A stretch of DNA of 64,000 bases from a bacterium (GCA_018822665.1 JAHJJX010000019.1:1-64000), one strand, 5' to 3'. Counted from the stretch's first letter, positions 26,410 through 35,706 are shown. Made by a program: numbers and translations. The notes: a model not told the origin generated them from the sequence alone.

Positions 26410-26466
26410 TCATTCTCCTTTTGAGTTGTATTTTTAAATAATGTTTTTATTATAAGTAAAATAATA

Positions 26467-28404
26467 TTAAAAAGAGTTTTTAATATTATGATTGACTTCA
26501 TCGATATTTTGCGTATTTGAAAAGCAGCTTTTATCTCCACAAATCATAAACCCGTTTTCCGAATTTGCCTTATATTGCACAAAAGGATACTCTAAACTGC
26601 TTAGTTTCAAAGAGTTTTTTTGTAAATTATCCAAGCTAGACTTGACAACTCTGTCCCCTTTTAAATATCGAAGCATCTGGCTTAACATATAGGGGTAGAA
26701 AATCGGTCTTCTGCCTAAATCATAAGAGTTGTATTCTAAGGTTTTAAAAGCAAAATGGGTGTATTTTTCATCTTCGAGAAGGGTTCCCAAAGAAAGCAGA
26801 ACATCAAGCATTATATTGACCGGGCTTGTATACGTGTTGTCGGAAATATCGGCTTTTGTTACAAACTCGCCGTTACTGAAATTCCACTCACCCTTGTTAT
26901 AAAACTCTTCCAAAGCTTTGTTGGCAAATCTTTGCGCATGTATGAGATACATCTCCTCTTGGGTAAATTTGTAGGCACAAAGAAGCGCCTGTGCTAAAAA
27001 GGCATAATCTTCCAAAAACGCTTCTATTTTCGGCTGTTTGTGTATAAGCGTAGTGTGATAAAGCGTTCCATTAACGTACATAGTCTCCAATAAGGCATCA
27101 AGACTTTTTATGGCTCTTTGTTTGTATTTTTCATCAAGAGCGCCTAGAGAAAATAAAGATTTTATCATCATGCTTGACCAAGAAGTTTGAATTTTTTTGT
27201 CAATAAACGGGTACGCTCTTGTTTTTCTAAGATTTTGCAATAAAATTTTTACATCATTAAAATATGCAGGTTTTTTTGTGCCTTTGAGTCTGATGATATT
27301 TTCCCCCTCAAAGTTTCCATGATGCGTAACTTCCATTTCATCCATCATAGCCTGTATATTCTCATAACCGTTTTCTGCGAGTGTTTTATATACTTCATCA
27401 TAAGAGTACACAAAGTACGTTCCCTCTTCCCCTTCGCTGTCGGCATCACTGGCAGAATAAAAAAGTGAATCTTCACTCATGAAATTGTGCCAAAAGTCTG
27501 CAATCTCTTTTGCTGTTTCTAAAAAGCTTTCCTCTTTGTAGGTAAGATAGGCCTGCGTATAAACATCACAAAGCAGGGCATTATCGTAAAGCATTTTTTC
27601 AAAGTGGGGAACTTTCCACATGCCGTCTACGCTGTAACGGCAGAACCCGCCATCTACAAGGTCGTACATGCCGCCTTTTTTCATAGATGTCAAAGTATGT
27701 ACAACCATAGATTCAACTGAAATATCTTTATGGAGCCTGTCAATAGTTAAAAGCGCCTGAAGGATGGATACTTGAGGAAACTTCGGAGCAAGGGAAAAAC
27801 CGCCGTCTGTCGTGTCGTAATTATTTTTTGCCTGAAGTATAAAGTTTTTAACAAAATCTTCTTTTAAAACGGTTGCTTCTTTTGGTTTGTCTTTTTGTTG
27901 AATGAATTTTTCAATTTCATCGGCATTTTCAAAAAGTTTCGGGTCATTTTCGCTAACTTTAGCAGCGATAAGTTTTGTAAGATCTTTAAAACCCATCCCC
28001 TCAACACTGCCTTGTTTTGATTCGGGAGGGATGTACGTTCCTGCAAAAAATGGCTTGTTGTCGGGTGTACAAAAGATAGAAGTCGGCCAGCCGCCGGAGC
28101 GGCGGTTGAGCAAGAGATGTACCTCTTGGTAGTGTTTGTCAATGTCGGGTCGCTCTTCGCGGTCTACCTTGATGCACACAAAATTTTTATTTAAAATGTC
28201 TGCACACTCCATATCTTCAAAAACTTTCTCTTCCATTACATGACACCAGTGGCAGGAGCTGTAACCAATACTTATAAATATGGCTTTATTCTCTGCTTTT
28301 GCCTTGGCAAACGCCTCGTCACACCAAGGATACCAATCTACCGGATTATTTTTGTGTTGTTGTAAATATGGGGAGTCTTCTGTAGCTAATCTGTTTGACA
28401 TCAT
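26467..28404 (-). CDS. Thioredoxin-domain protein of the YyaL/DUF255 family
   Basis: A 645-residue protein. The first 160 residues form the DUF255 thioredoxin-like domain: [20 protein letters not shown], then the redox-like motif SCHWCHVME (CxxC) and DREERPDID. The rest is an alpha/alpha-barrel of the six-hairpin type, with [25 protein letters not shown] at about 255-280. Relatives occur from bacteria to human SPATA20; their biochemical role is not established. The gene contains one exact copy of the 11-base word. It is transcribed alone; the small lipoprotein gene follows. Confidence 0.9.
   Translation of the reverse strand: MMSNRLATEDSPYLQQHKNNPVDWYPWCDEAFAKAKAENKAIFISIGYSSCHWCHVMEEKVFEDMECADILNKNFVCIKVDREERPDIDKHYQEVHLLLNRRSGGWPTSIFCTPDNKPFFAGTYIPPESKQGSVEGMGFKDLTKLIAAKVSENDPKLFENADEIEKFIQQKDKPKEATVLKEDFVKNFILQAKNNYDTTDGGFSLAPKFPQVSILQALLTIDRLHKDISVESMVVHTLTSMKKGGMYDLVDGGFCRYSVDGMWKVPHFEKMLYDNALLCDVYTQAYLTYKEESFLETAKEIADFWHNFMSEDSLFYSASDADSEGEEGTYFVYSYDEVYKTLAENGYENIQAMMDEMEVTHHGNFEGENIIRLKGTKKPAYFNDVKILLQNLRKTRAYPFIDKKIQTSWSSMMIKSLFSLGALDEKYKQRAIKSLDALLETMYVNGTLYHTTLIHKQPKIEAFLEDYAFLAQALLCAYKFTQEEMYLIHAQRFANKALEEFYNKGEWNFSNGEFVTKADISDNTYTSPVNIMLDVLLSLGTLLEDEKYTHFAFKTLEYNSYDLGRRPIFYPYMLSQMLRYLKGDRVVKSSLDNLQKNSLKLSSLEYPFVQYKANSENGFMICGDKSCFSNTQNIDEVNHNIKNSF
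27614..27624 (+). repeat. TTCCACATGCC word in the YyaL-type gene
   Basis: Exact copy; read on the gene strand as Gly-Met-Trp-Lys (GMWKVP), the third possible frame. Confidence 0.85.
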
Positions 28405-28601
28405 AATTCTCTGTATTTTAATTTTATGTAGAGTAGGGAAATCTTGATGATGTTTTGCTTAAATAAGAAGTTAGTGAAATATTTTTAGCATCGCTGCTAT
28501 GCATAACAATCGGTGTCCACTGTCTATTTTGAGATAATCTATCGCAAAATGTTTTAAATAAATATGTTTTATTTTAAATAATATTATTGTAAAATCAACG
28601 A

Positions 28602-31142
28602 ATGCATACATATTCAGAAGCTGTTTTAAGCTGTAACGACATTGGGCTTATTGTTGAGCAGAACAATATTCAAGATGGTTCTTCGCTTTTAATTCAGCTC
28701 TTTAGTGCAAGGACTGATATCTCCGCAATCAAAAAATTTCAAACTTTTTTTCAATCAAAATTTCCTCTAGCAACGCTGATAGGCTGTACAAGTGACGGTG
28801 TGATTAGCGGTGCGAATGTGTATCCCAAAGATAAAAGTGTTGTGAGCTTTACAATTTTTGAGGCAACAAATCTATCATCATATTTTATAGCACATGATGA
28901 AAAAGAATACGATGCATTTCAATCCGGAAGGAGGATTGCAACGCGTCTCATCAGTGAAAACACAAAACTCTTGATTACGTTCACAGACGGCATATACACA
29001 AACGGCGAAGAGTATATTCAAGGGATTAGCTCTATAAATGAAAATATTATCGTCGCAGGCGGTATGGCCGGCGATAATGGAATGCTTGTAAGAACATACG
29101 TATTTGACAAATACAATATCACTTCAAGCGGGGCGGTTGCAGTTGCTTTTGAGAGTGAAAGTTTGCAGGTTGTAACGGATTATAATTTTGACTGGACACC
29201 AATCGGTAAAAAGTTGCTGGTGACTAAAGCAATAAAAAACAGAGTTTATGAGATTGACGGCATGTCGGCAGTAGAGTTATATACCAAATATTTAGGTGAA
29301 GAACTTACGCGATATCTTCCTCAAATCGGCATAGAATTCCCTCTTATACTTGAGAGAGACGGTGTATTGATTGGTCGTGCGGTTCTTTTCAAGCACGATG
29401 ACGGGTCCCTGACTTTTGCAGGAAATATTCATGAGGAAGAAATAGTGCGTTTTGGAGTGGGCAATGTTGAAACGATACTTCGAAGCGGAAATTATAATCT
29501 GCGTAACCTTTTTAAAAAAAGTATATACCAACCGGAGACATTTTTTATCTACTCTTGCATGGCAAGGCAAAGATTTATTGGAAGCCTCATTGAAAGAGAG
29601 ATGAAAAAGTTTGCAGAAATTGCTCCAACAGCCGGATTTTTCACTTATGGAGAATTTTATCATGACAATGGAAAAAATCAGTTATTGAATGAAACGATGA
29701 CTGTCTTGTCACTTTCAGAAAGTAAAGTTCCAACAAGTGTTGTTATAGACAACGCCTTGGTTTATGATAAATATTTTAGTGTCAATCCCCTGCATATAAT
29801 TTCCCATTTGACAAATGTTGTCTCCAGCGAATTAGAAGAGATAAATGATATGCTTGAATCTCGTATAAAAGAGAGTACGGGTTACATTTATAATCAAGTA
29901 TATTCTGATAAATTAACCCAATTGCCAAATCGTTTAAAACTTATTAAAGAGTTGCCAAACCATACGGGTAGAATACTACTGCTCATCAACATTGATGATT
30001 TTACGCTTGTTAATGATTTTTATGGGCATATTGTCGGGGATTATGTCTTAAAGAACATTGCTTCTGTCATAAAAAAATGTGCTTCATCCGAAGATGCCAT
30101 AGCTTTTAAACTGCCTTCGGATGAATTTGTTTTAATTTTACAAAAAAACAATGAGAAAAAAATAATTGAGCAAATCATTGAAAGATTGATATTTGTCATC
30201 AAAAATACAAATATCAATTACAACGGTTTCATCATTAATATTAACGTGACAATATCGGCAGCTGTTATTAACAAAGAAGGAACAGGTTTAATCAATGCAG
30301 ATATGGCACTCAAACTTGCCAAGCAGGCAAATAAAAGCTTTTTATTTTTTGACGAATCTTTAATGCTGATTAAACATTATGAAAAAAATGTAAAGATGGC
30401 AGGCGCATTAAGAAATGCGATACAGACCGATAATATTATTCCCTATTTTCAGGCTATTTACGATTTGAATACGGGCAATATAGAAAAATATGAATCTCTT
30501 GTCAGGCTGCGCCAAGAAGATGGTGAAATATTGCTTCCCGCTACATTTTTAGAAATAGCACAAAAAATTAAACTTTATTCTCAAATTACAAAGATTATGA
30601 TTGAAAAAACATTTTCTTTTTTTAAAAAGAATGGCTTGCACTTTACCGTCAATCTTTCTTTTGAAGATATCGTTCATCAGGAAACACGAGATTTTATTTT
30701 TGAAAAAATAAAACAATTCGATATCGCCAAACAGCTGACTTTTGAAATTTTAGAAACGCAACAAATTGAAAATGAATATTTAGTTCAAAAATTTATACAA
30801 GAAGTGTATGCGTGCGGAGCAAAAATTGCGATTGATGACTTTGGAAGCGGATTTGCAAATTTTGAGCACATGACGAGAATGCGGGCTAGTTATATAAAAA
30901 TTGACGGTTCCCTTATAAAAAATATAGATACCGATAATAATGCTCGGCTTGTTGTAGAAACAATTATTGCATTCGCCCAAAAGTTAAATATGAAAACGGT
31001 GGCAGAATTTGTACATTCCAAAGAGATTTTGGAAATAGTTCGCGAACTGAAGGTGGATTTTGCCCAAGGGTATTATCTGAATATGCCCTCTGCGGATGCC
31101 ACATGCCAAGTGCCGTTATTTTCTCAGGAAATGTATACTTAA
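28602..31142 (+). CDS. FIST-GGDEF-EAL signalling protein
   Basis: An 846-residue cytosolic protein. FIST N and C sensory domains occupy about 20-205 and 206-370, with the LIGCTSDGVISG and GGMAGDNG segments; FIST domains are predicted ligand sensors. A GGDEF domain follows at about 435-590, with LTQLPNRLKLI but PSDEF in place of GGDEF, so cyclase activity is probably lost. The EAL domain (about 600-840) keeps ExLxR (ESLVR), FEILET, IDDFGSG, the lysine in YIKID and the final FAQGYY, so c-di-GMP phosphodiesterase activity is plausible. A one-mismatch copy of the 11-base word lies at 31097-31107. The 28405-28601 leader is AT-rich with no other gene. Confidence 0.9.
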   Translation: MHTYSEAVLSCNDIGLIVEQNNIQDGSSLLIQLFSARTDISAIKKFQTFFQSKFPLATLIGCTSDGVISGANVYPKDKSVVSFTIFEATNLSSYFIAHDEKEYDAFQSGRRIATRLISENTKLLITFTDGIYTNGEEYIQGISSINENIIVAGGMAGDNGMLVRTYVFDKYNITSSGAVAVAFESESLQVVTDYNFDWTPIGKKLLVTKAIKNRVYEIDGMSAVELYTKYLGEELTRYLPQIGIEFPLILERDGVLIGRAVLFKHDDGSLTFAGNIHEEEIVRFGVGNVETILRSGNYNLRNLFKKSIYQPETFFIYSCMARQRFIGSLIEREMKKFAEIAPTAGFFTYGEFYHDNGKNQLLNETMTVLSLSESKVPTSVVIDNALVYDKYFSVNPLHIISHLTNVVSSELEEINDMLESRIKESTGYIYNQVYSDKLTQLPNRLKLIKELPNHTGRILLLINIDDFTLVNDFYGHIVGDYVLKNIASVIKKCASSEDAIAFKLPSDEFVLILQKNNEKKIIEQIIERLIFVIKNTNINYNGFIININVTISAAVINKEGTGLINADMALKLAKQANKSFLFFDESLMLIKHYEKNVKMAGALRNAIQTDNIIPYFQAIYDLNTGNIEKYESLVRLRQEDGEILLPATFLEIAQKIKLYSQITKIMIEKTFSFFKKNGLHFTVNLSFEDIVHQETRDFIFEKIKQFDIAKQLTFEILETQQIENEYLVQKFIQEVYACGAKIAIDDFGSGFANFEHMTRMRASYIKIDGSLIKNIDTDNNARLVVETIIAFAQKLNMKTVAEFVHSKEILEIVRELKVDFAQGYYLNMPSADATCQVPLFSQEMYT

Positions 31143-31151
31143 ATAAAATAA

Positions 31152-31241
31152 GCATGTGGATTTGGCTCAAAGCCAACAAGTTAGCTTTGAGCAATCTAAA
31201 TTTTAATTTAGATTGTTTTTTAGAGAGGTGTATATTCATTC
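31152..31241 (+). repeat. Direct repeat R1 (about 90 bases)
   Basis: Nearly the same as R2 at 32823-32913 and in the same orientation. In order it holds a near copy of the 11-base word at its left edge, TTGGCT/AGCCAA arms, GCTCAAAGC/GCTTTGAGC arms that compete with the first stem, then an 11-base stem CAATCTAAATT/AATTTAGATTG (31192-31215) and T6, a good terminator. It lies nine bases after the FIST-GGDEF-EAL stop. Confidence 0.8.
31192..31221 (+). terminator. Intrinsic terminator inside R1
   Basis: An 11-base stem with a two-base center, followed by six T residues, placed to end transcription of the FIST-GGDEF-EAL gene. Confidence 0.75.
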
Positions 31242-31292
31242 ACGAGCGTGTAACTTATTCCTCTGAATTTTTAAACGAGAAAAAAAGAATGT

Positions 31293-32030
31293 TTAGCTAT
31301 ATTTTTGAAATAAACCACCTGTGAGATTTGAACTGAGTGATTTGGTATATTTTTTGTAGAGATTTTTTTGCAGCTCTTGCGTTCCCGTTGTTGACTCCTC
31401 TTTGTCTTTATTCAGTTCTTGAATCAAGATGTCTGTCAAATCATTTTTCGTATCACTACTTGAGGTTGTATTTGTTTTTGTTTCATTTGACTCAGGATTA
31501 GCTTCTTTTTTCATCATAGTATAAATTTCGTTTAGATACTCAGAAAACTTACCAAGTCCTGACGACAATTCACCATTTGAAGCATAAATATCTTGAAATT
31601 TACTCAAAACATCATTAGCAGCTTTAAGGTCAAAATCAAAAGTGTCATTTTTACTCGTAGCAATTCCATCGCCATACTCGACATCACCTGAATAATTAAA
31701 CTTTACAATGCCCAGAACACCTTTAAGAATATTTTCATCCGTTTCTTCATTAAGCATTTTATTGGTCGTTTCAGTCACAGCATTTTTGAGGATAGGAGAT
31801 GTGCTTTCAGGCAAAATAACAACGCCTATTCCACCGCCATTCGCTTCATAATCTTTAAGTTCTGGGATACTGTCAATAACTTTATTGAGATAGTCATCTA
31901 AACTTGAATCGTATGGCTTATCCACAATTTTACCGGAAGCTTCAGCATCACGTTCTTCGAGTACTTGATTCGCGTATTTATTATTTTGGATATAAAGTGT
32001 ATAACCCACACCACTTTCATGAACATACAT
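31293..32030 (-). CDS. Hypothetical protein of the accessory region
   Basis: A 245-residue acidic, soluble protein. The start at 32030 is chosen because AAAGGG lies seven bases upstream; a longer frame reaches 32075 without a site. The N-terminus MYVHESGVGYTLYIQNNKYANQVLEE is followed by helical and polar stretches, and a low-complexity Ser/Thr/Asn/Lys region (about 185-225) precedes a basic end (LYKKYTKSLSSNLTGG). No signal peptide or known domain. It lies between direct repeats R1 and R2 on its own, which suggests a lineage-specific gene. Confidence 0.65.
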   Translation of the reverse strand: MYVHESGVGYTLYIQNNKYANQVLEERDAEASGKIVDKPYDSSLDDYLNKVIDSIPELKDYEANGGGIGVVILPESTSPILKNAVTETTNKMLNEETDENILKGVLGIVKFNYSGDVEYGDGIATSKNDTFDFDLKAANDVLSKFQDIYASNGELSSGLGKFSEYLNEIYTMMKKEANPESNETKTNTTSSSDTKNDLTDILIQELNKDKEESTTGTQELQKNLYKKYTKSLSSNLTGGLFQKYS

Positions 32031-32193
32031 ATTTTTTCCCTTTTGAACAGTTATAAAATAATTATAACTATTCAAGCAATATGTATTCCTTGCCTCTCTT
32101 GTACTTTATTTTAGACTATAATGTTTACATGTTAAGTAGAGAACAACAGGTGGTTTTCTGCAATCAAAAATCACCCTACCTCTGTCCATGAAT

Positions 32194-32346
32194 CTACACT
32201 ATAGAAACACCTTGTTCCGTGAAAGCAAAAGGCATTTTTCTAAGTCCCATTATCTCTTGATTGGAAGTCGCAAATTGCGACTCCCAATTTTCTAGCTCAT
32301 CTTTTAAACATAAACTCTTCAGGAAATCGTTCAATATTTCATTCAT
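32194..32346 (-). pseudogene. Fragment of an ORF6N-domain (phage antirepressor-type) gene
   Basis: A 50-codon frame on the reverse strand contains KDELENWESQFATSNQE and LRKMPFAFTEQGVSIV. The second matches the ORF6N signature (LPYAFTEQGVAML), and the preceding part matches its LRSQFVTSS segment. Everything before and after is missing, so this is a remnant of a phage-type DNA-binding gene. The rest of the 32031-32488 interval shows no gene. Confidence 0.55.
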
Positions 32347-32488
32347 AGCCAATCTTTGATACTTTTATGTATCATGGCATTAAAAAAAAGCTTTGGCTAA
32401 AAATATGACATTTTGAAATGCATAAATCAGTAGCCGATGGCTTGCCTTCAGCAGACATTGCTTCAACGTAGACAATGACTTTTGATAT

Positions 32489-32771
32489 TTATTTTAAAGC
32501 AGATAATACTTGAAACTCATGCAAAGCAAAAACATCCGTCATTCCGCTTATAAAGTCGATAATGAGTCGTGCTCTATAGTAAAATTCAAGTATTTGACAT
32601 GTCTCTTTATTATCATTGTTTTCTAACACTTTGACATCATTTTTATAAGCTACAATCTGCTTTGATGATATTCTCTTGATAAGGCGCATTGTCACAAAGC
32701 ATTCAATTTTTTCATCATGTAGTAACTTCTCAAAATCTTTTGCATTAAGTTCAAGAAGGGGATTTGTTCGG
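32489..32771 (-). pseudogene. C-terminal fragment of a dGTP triphosphohydrolase
   Basis: The reverse strand encodes YRTNPLLELNAKDFEKLL, then MRLIKRISSKQIVAY, and RARLIIDFISGMTDVFALHEF before TAA. The ISGMTDxFAL motif is characteristic of the end of bacterial dGTPases. The HD catalytic part is absent, and the frame has only a GTG (32695) as a possible late start. It ends on the 5' side at an 11-base direct repeat (GATTTGTTCGG at 32761 and again at 32813) just before repeat R2. Confidence 0.5.
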
Positions 32772-32823
32772 TAGCGCTGTGAGCGAGTGCTCTGAAGTCC
32801 CCTTGGGGGATTGATTTGTTCGG
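32761..32823. repeat. 11-base direct repeat around a 41-base hairpin segment
   Basis: GATTTGTTCGG occurs at 32761-32771 and 32813-32823. The 41 bases between contain the inverted repeat TCCCC/GGGGA. The second copy runs straight into repeat R2. It looks like the footprint of a small insertion in the dGTPase gene. Confidence 0.5.
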
Positions 32824-32913
32824 CATGTGGATTTGGCTGAAAGCCAACAAGTTAGCTTTCTGCAATCTAAATTAAAATTTAGATTGTTTTTTTAGAGAGG
32901 TGGATGTTCATTC
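32823..32913 (+). repeat. Direct repeat R2 (about 91 bases)
   Basis: Second copy of the R1 element, about 90% identical by eye and in the same direction. The left edge is a one-mismatch copy of the 11-base word (32822-32832). The terminator stem is conserved (32863-32886) with its two-base center changed from TT to AA, followed by T7. In the first stem a C in one arm has become G with a matching G-to-C change in the other, so pairing is kept there. Confidence 0.8.
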
Positions 32914-32939
32914 TCAAGGTATAATTTTAATTTTAAGGC

Positions 32940-34865
32940 TTACACAGGTAAATTTACAGTCTCTTCTTGCTCAATATTTATGCCTAGTTCTGCACTACAA
33001 ACTTCTATAAAATTTTCAAGATTAAATGATGCATTAACTATATCTATCTGATATTGTTCAAAATCTTTAAATATTCTTTTTTTGAAAATATTGATACGCT
33101 CTTGATTTCTTTTACCAGATTGTAAGTGTGAGTTTAGCCTTTCCTTTAGACTTTTTTCAAAATATCCAAGTATGTCTTTATTAATTTTATCATTCTTTTT
33201 TCTGATATTATTTTTGATCTCTTCGTTTTTTAATTCTTCTTTTTCTTCGTTTTTCTTCCTTATTTTTTCTTCTTCTATTTCTTTCTTTCCCCAGTGACCT
33301 TTTTCGAGTTTCTTAAGTTTGTCGGCAATAATTTTCTTTCTTTCATCTTCACTTCGAGATATTTTATTCTTTCTTATTCTTGCATCATGTTGTTCTTTTT
33401 GTCTTATTTCTTCTAATTGATGCATGTTTATTCTGTCTCCATTTTTTTTTGAAATATTCTTAGAATTTTCGTTCTTTTTTCGTTCTTCTTCTAAAATTCT
33501 CACAAGAGATTTATTGCTAGTTGTTTTCTCATATTTTTTATTACCAACCTGAACAAATATTTCACTACCTGTATATTCAGATATTAAAGTCGGATATGGG
33601 CAAACATCACAATTTAACCACAATTTATTGCTTTTTTGACTAAATTTTGCATCATGCGTATAGGATTTGCCACAAAGTTTACATTCATAACTGCCATACT
33701 TTATATCCTTTATATGCCCACAGTCTTCACACTCCCAAAATGATTTTTCTTCTTTATATTTGAGTTTTAAATTTTTGCTCTCACAAAGTTCGCACTTTTG
33801 CCGGTTGTCGACAATCTCTTTCATTTGCTTAGCTTTGATAGGATCTAATGGCTCTCCTAAGTTTTCTATTACATTGCCACAATCTAAAAGTAATGCATGG
33901 GTTTTATTGTCGGCTATTCTTAATACTCTGCCGACCATTTGTTTGTAAAGATTTTGACTTTTTGTAGGTCTAGCAATTACTGCCACATCCGCATCTGGCA
34001 CATTAAAGCCAGTAGTAAGCATTGCAACAGAAACTAAAATTTTAGTTTGACCATTTTTAAAGTTTTTAATCTCTATTTTTTGTTCTTCTTGACTTAACTT
34101 AGAATGAATGACTTTCGCAGCAAAACCTTCATCTTGATAGGCTTTTGTTAAAAGTTCTGCATGACCAATGTCAACAGCAAATACAATCGTTTTTTTGTAT
34201 TTTGATATGTATTCTGCGGTGCTTCCTACTATTTCTAAGATTGTTTGGTTATTAGAGACGATTTTACTTAATTCTTGTTGATTATAGTCTCCAGCTGTAA
34301 TTTTTACAGTACCTAATTTAGTAATTCTTACTAAAACTTGACACTTAATATTTACTAAATATTTATTCTCAACCATATATTTCAAATCATATTTGTCAAG
34401 AATTAACTCAAATCCTTTTAATTGCTTTCCATCTTTATCATAGGGTGTAGCCGAGAGTCCTATAATTCTAGCGTTAGGATTATCTTTAATCAGATTTTGA
34501 ATCATCTTACCTTCATAGCCATAATGAACTTCGTCAATAATTATGATATCTGGTTTTATAACTCGTTTACTTGCAGTTTGATTTGTGCTAACTAAAACTT
34601 TATAATCTTTGTTAGATGTATTCGTTCCATGTAATTTATATGGATTTAGTCCTTTGAAAACTTCCGCCGTTTGTTCCATCAAAATAATTTTTGGTGCTAC
34701 AAATAAAACTTGTTTATTTAATTTTTCAACTAAATGCTGGATTATTTCTTTAGCAATGTGTGTTTTGCCGCCACCTGTTGGGAGTTGTATCAATGTAGAC
34801 TTATTGCTGTTTAGCGTTTGCTTGATTATATCTAGTTGATAATCTTTTGGTTTAAATTCTTCCAT
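32940..34865 (-). CDS. SF2 DEAD/DEAH-type helicase with zinc ribbons and a charged coiled coil
   Basis: A 641-residue protein. The helicase core has LIQLPTGGGKTHIAKEI (Walker A), IIIDEVHYG (DExH), GLSATP and QMVGRVLR. At about 350-440 follow four CxxC pairs (CELC, CEDC, CKLC and CDVC), probably two zinc ribbons. The last 200 residues are an extremely charged coiled coil (Lys/Glu-rich) ending in a globular tail. Such SF2 proteins occur in defence and mobile regions. ATG 34865 overlaps the TGA of a truncated upstream frame; GTG 34868 is an alternative. Confidence 0.8.
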   Translation of the reverse strand: MEEFKPKDYQLDIIKQTLNSNKSTLIQLPTGGGKTHIAKEIIQHLVEKLNKQVLFVAPKIILMEQTAEVFKGLNPYKLHGTNTSNKDYKVLVSTNQTASKRVIKPDIIIIDEVHYGYEGKMIQNLIKDNPNARIIGLSATPYDKDGKQLKGFELILDKYDLKYMVENKYLVNIKCQVLVRITKLGTVKITAGDYNQQELSKIVSNNQTILEIVGSTAEYISKYKKTIVFAVDIGHAELLTKAYQDEGFAAKVIHSKLSQEEQKIEIKNFKNGQTKILVSVAMLTTGFNVPDADVAVIARPTKSQNLYKQMVGRVLRIADNKTHALLLDCGNVIENLGEPLDPIKAKQMKEIVDNRQKCELCESKNLKLKYKEEKSFWECEDCGHIKDIKYGSYECKLCGKSYTHDAKFSQKSNKLWLNCDVCPYPTLISEYTGSEIFVQVGNKKYEKTTSNKSLVRILEEERKKNENSKNISKKNGDRINMHQLEEIRQKEQHDARIRKNKISRSEDERKKIIADKLKKLEKGHWGKKEIEEEKIRKKNEEKEELKNEEIKNNIRKKNDKINKDILGYFEKSLKERLNSHLQSGKRNQERINIFKKRIFKDFEQYQIDIVNASFNLENFIEVCSAELGINIEQEETVNLPV

Positions 34866-34948
34866 CACCCCTCCAACCTCTTCAAAATATCAAAACTCTC
34901 CATCTCAAACTTAGAAAAAGCGAACCATTTTTTGCCTGAATCTTTGAG
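34865..34948 (-). pseudogene. 3' end of a lost gene upstream of the helicase
   Basis: The frame ending at TGA 34867-34865 reads KDSGKKWFAFSKFEMESFDI then LKRLEG, a plausible protein C-terminus, and its stop overlaps the helicase ATG (TGATG). Upstream the frame runs into repeat-like sequence, so the rest has been deleted. It implies that the helicase was once the second gene of an operon. Family not recognised. Confidence 0.4.
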
Positions 34949-35160
34949 ACTGCCACGACTTCTTTGAAATCTCGCAGTGACTGGGCTTTGTCATTGCTAG
35001 GGAAGTGCTACAATCTAGTTTTTATGTGTGCTATACAAACACTTCATTGAAATTAAATATAAAATAACTTAAATTGAGGTCTAATTTATAGCTTAAATTA
35101 ACTTGATATTCACTTGCGTTTTGTTACAATTAGGCAGATAAAAAATTATTGGAGAATCTT

Positions 35161-35403
35161 ATGAAAACATTAACAATTCAGGTGGAAGATAATTTTATGA
35201 ATGATTTTTTAAATTTTGTCGGCAGTTGTAAAGATAAAATCAAAATTACAAAAGACAAAAATTTAGAGTACGACCCTTACTTTTATGAGAGACAAGCCCA
35301 GTTGCAACAAATCAGAGATGACATCAAAAGCGGTAAAGCTGAGATGATAAGTGACAAAGATTTTTGGGAAGATATTGACGTTTATACAAGCTCATTGCAA
35401 TAA
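35161..35403 (+). CDS. Antitoxin of a RelBE/ParDE-type pair
   Basis: An 80-residue acidic protein whose ATG (35161) has GGAG six bases upstream. The N-terminus MKTLTIQVEDNFMNDFLNFV has the short beta strand plus helix of ribbon-helix-helix or RelB-like antitoxins. The C-terminus (IKSGKAEMISDKDFWEDIDVYTSSL) is the toxin-binding tail. Its TAA overlaps the toxin ATG (TAATG). Such antitoxins bind their own promoter; AT-rich repeats upstream (35050-35140) are the likely site. Confidence 0.8.
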   Translation: MKTLTIQVEDNFMNDFLNFVGSCKDKIKITKDKNLEYDPYFYERQAQLQQIRDDIKSGKAEMISDKDFWEDIDVYTSSLQ

Positions 35404-35687
35404 TGAATATCATACATAATCGTACTTTTTCTCATGAGTTAAAAGGTATTTTAAAATATATTGCAGATGACAAGCCATCTGTGAGTTTAAAATTTAAAGA
35501 CGGGTTAAAGCTTAAAATCAGAGAAATTCCTGCTAATCCATTCAAATATAAGCAATCACTTTATTTTGATGATAAAAATATTAGGGATATGACTTATAAA
35601 ACTTATACAGTCGTTTATGAACTAAATTTTGAAAAAGATTCCGTTGAAATTTTAAAAATCTTTAATAGAAATAAGCCAAAAAACTAA
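35403..35687 (+). CDS. RelE/ParE-superfamily toxin
   Basis: A 94-residue basic protein with the RelE/ParE fold pattern: NIIHNRTFSHELKGILKYIADDKPSVSLKFKDGL (strand and two helices), ANPFKYKQSLYFDDKNIRDM and the final strands TYTVVYELNFEKDSVEILKIF. RelE types cut mRNA on the ribosome and ParE types inhibit gyrase; the type cannot be decided here. It is translated just after the antitoxin. Confidence 0.82.
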   Translation: MNIIHNRTFSHELKGILKYIADDKPSVSLKFKDGLKLKIREIPANPFKYKQSLYFDDKNIRDMTYKTYTVVYELNFEKDSVEILKIFNRNKPKN

Positions 35688-35706
35688 ACCGTTTCAATCT
35701 TAACTC

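Noticed and set aside
31152-32913. R1 and R2 as integron attC sites
   Set aside because: They contain AAC and GTT near the center, but the R' and R'' core boxes do not fit the attC consensus and no integrase gene is nearby.
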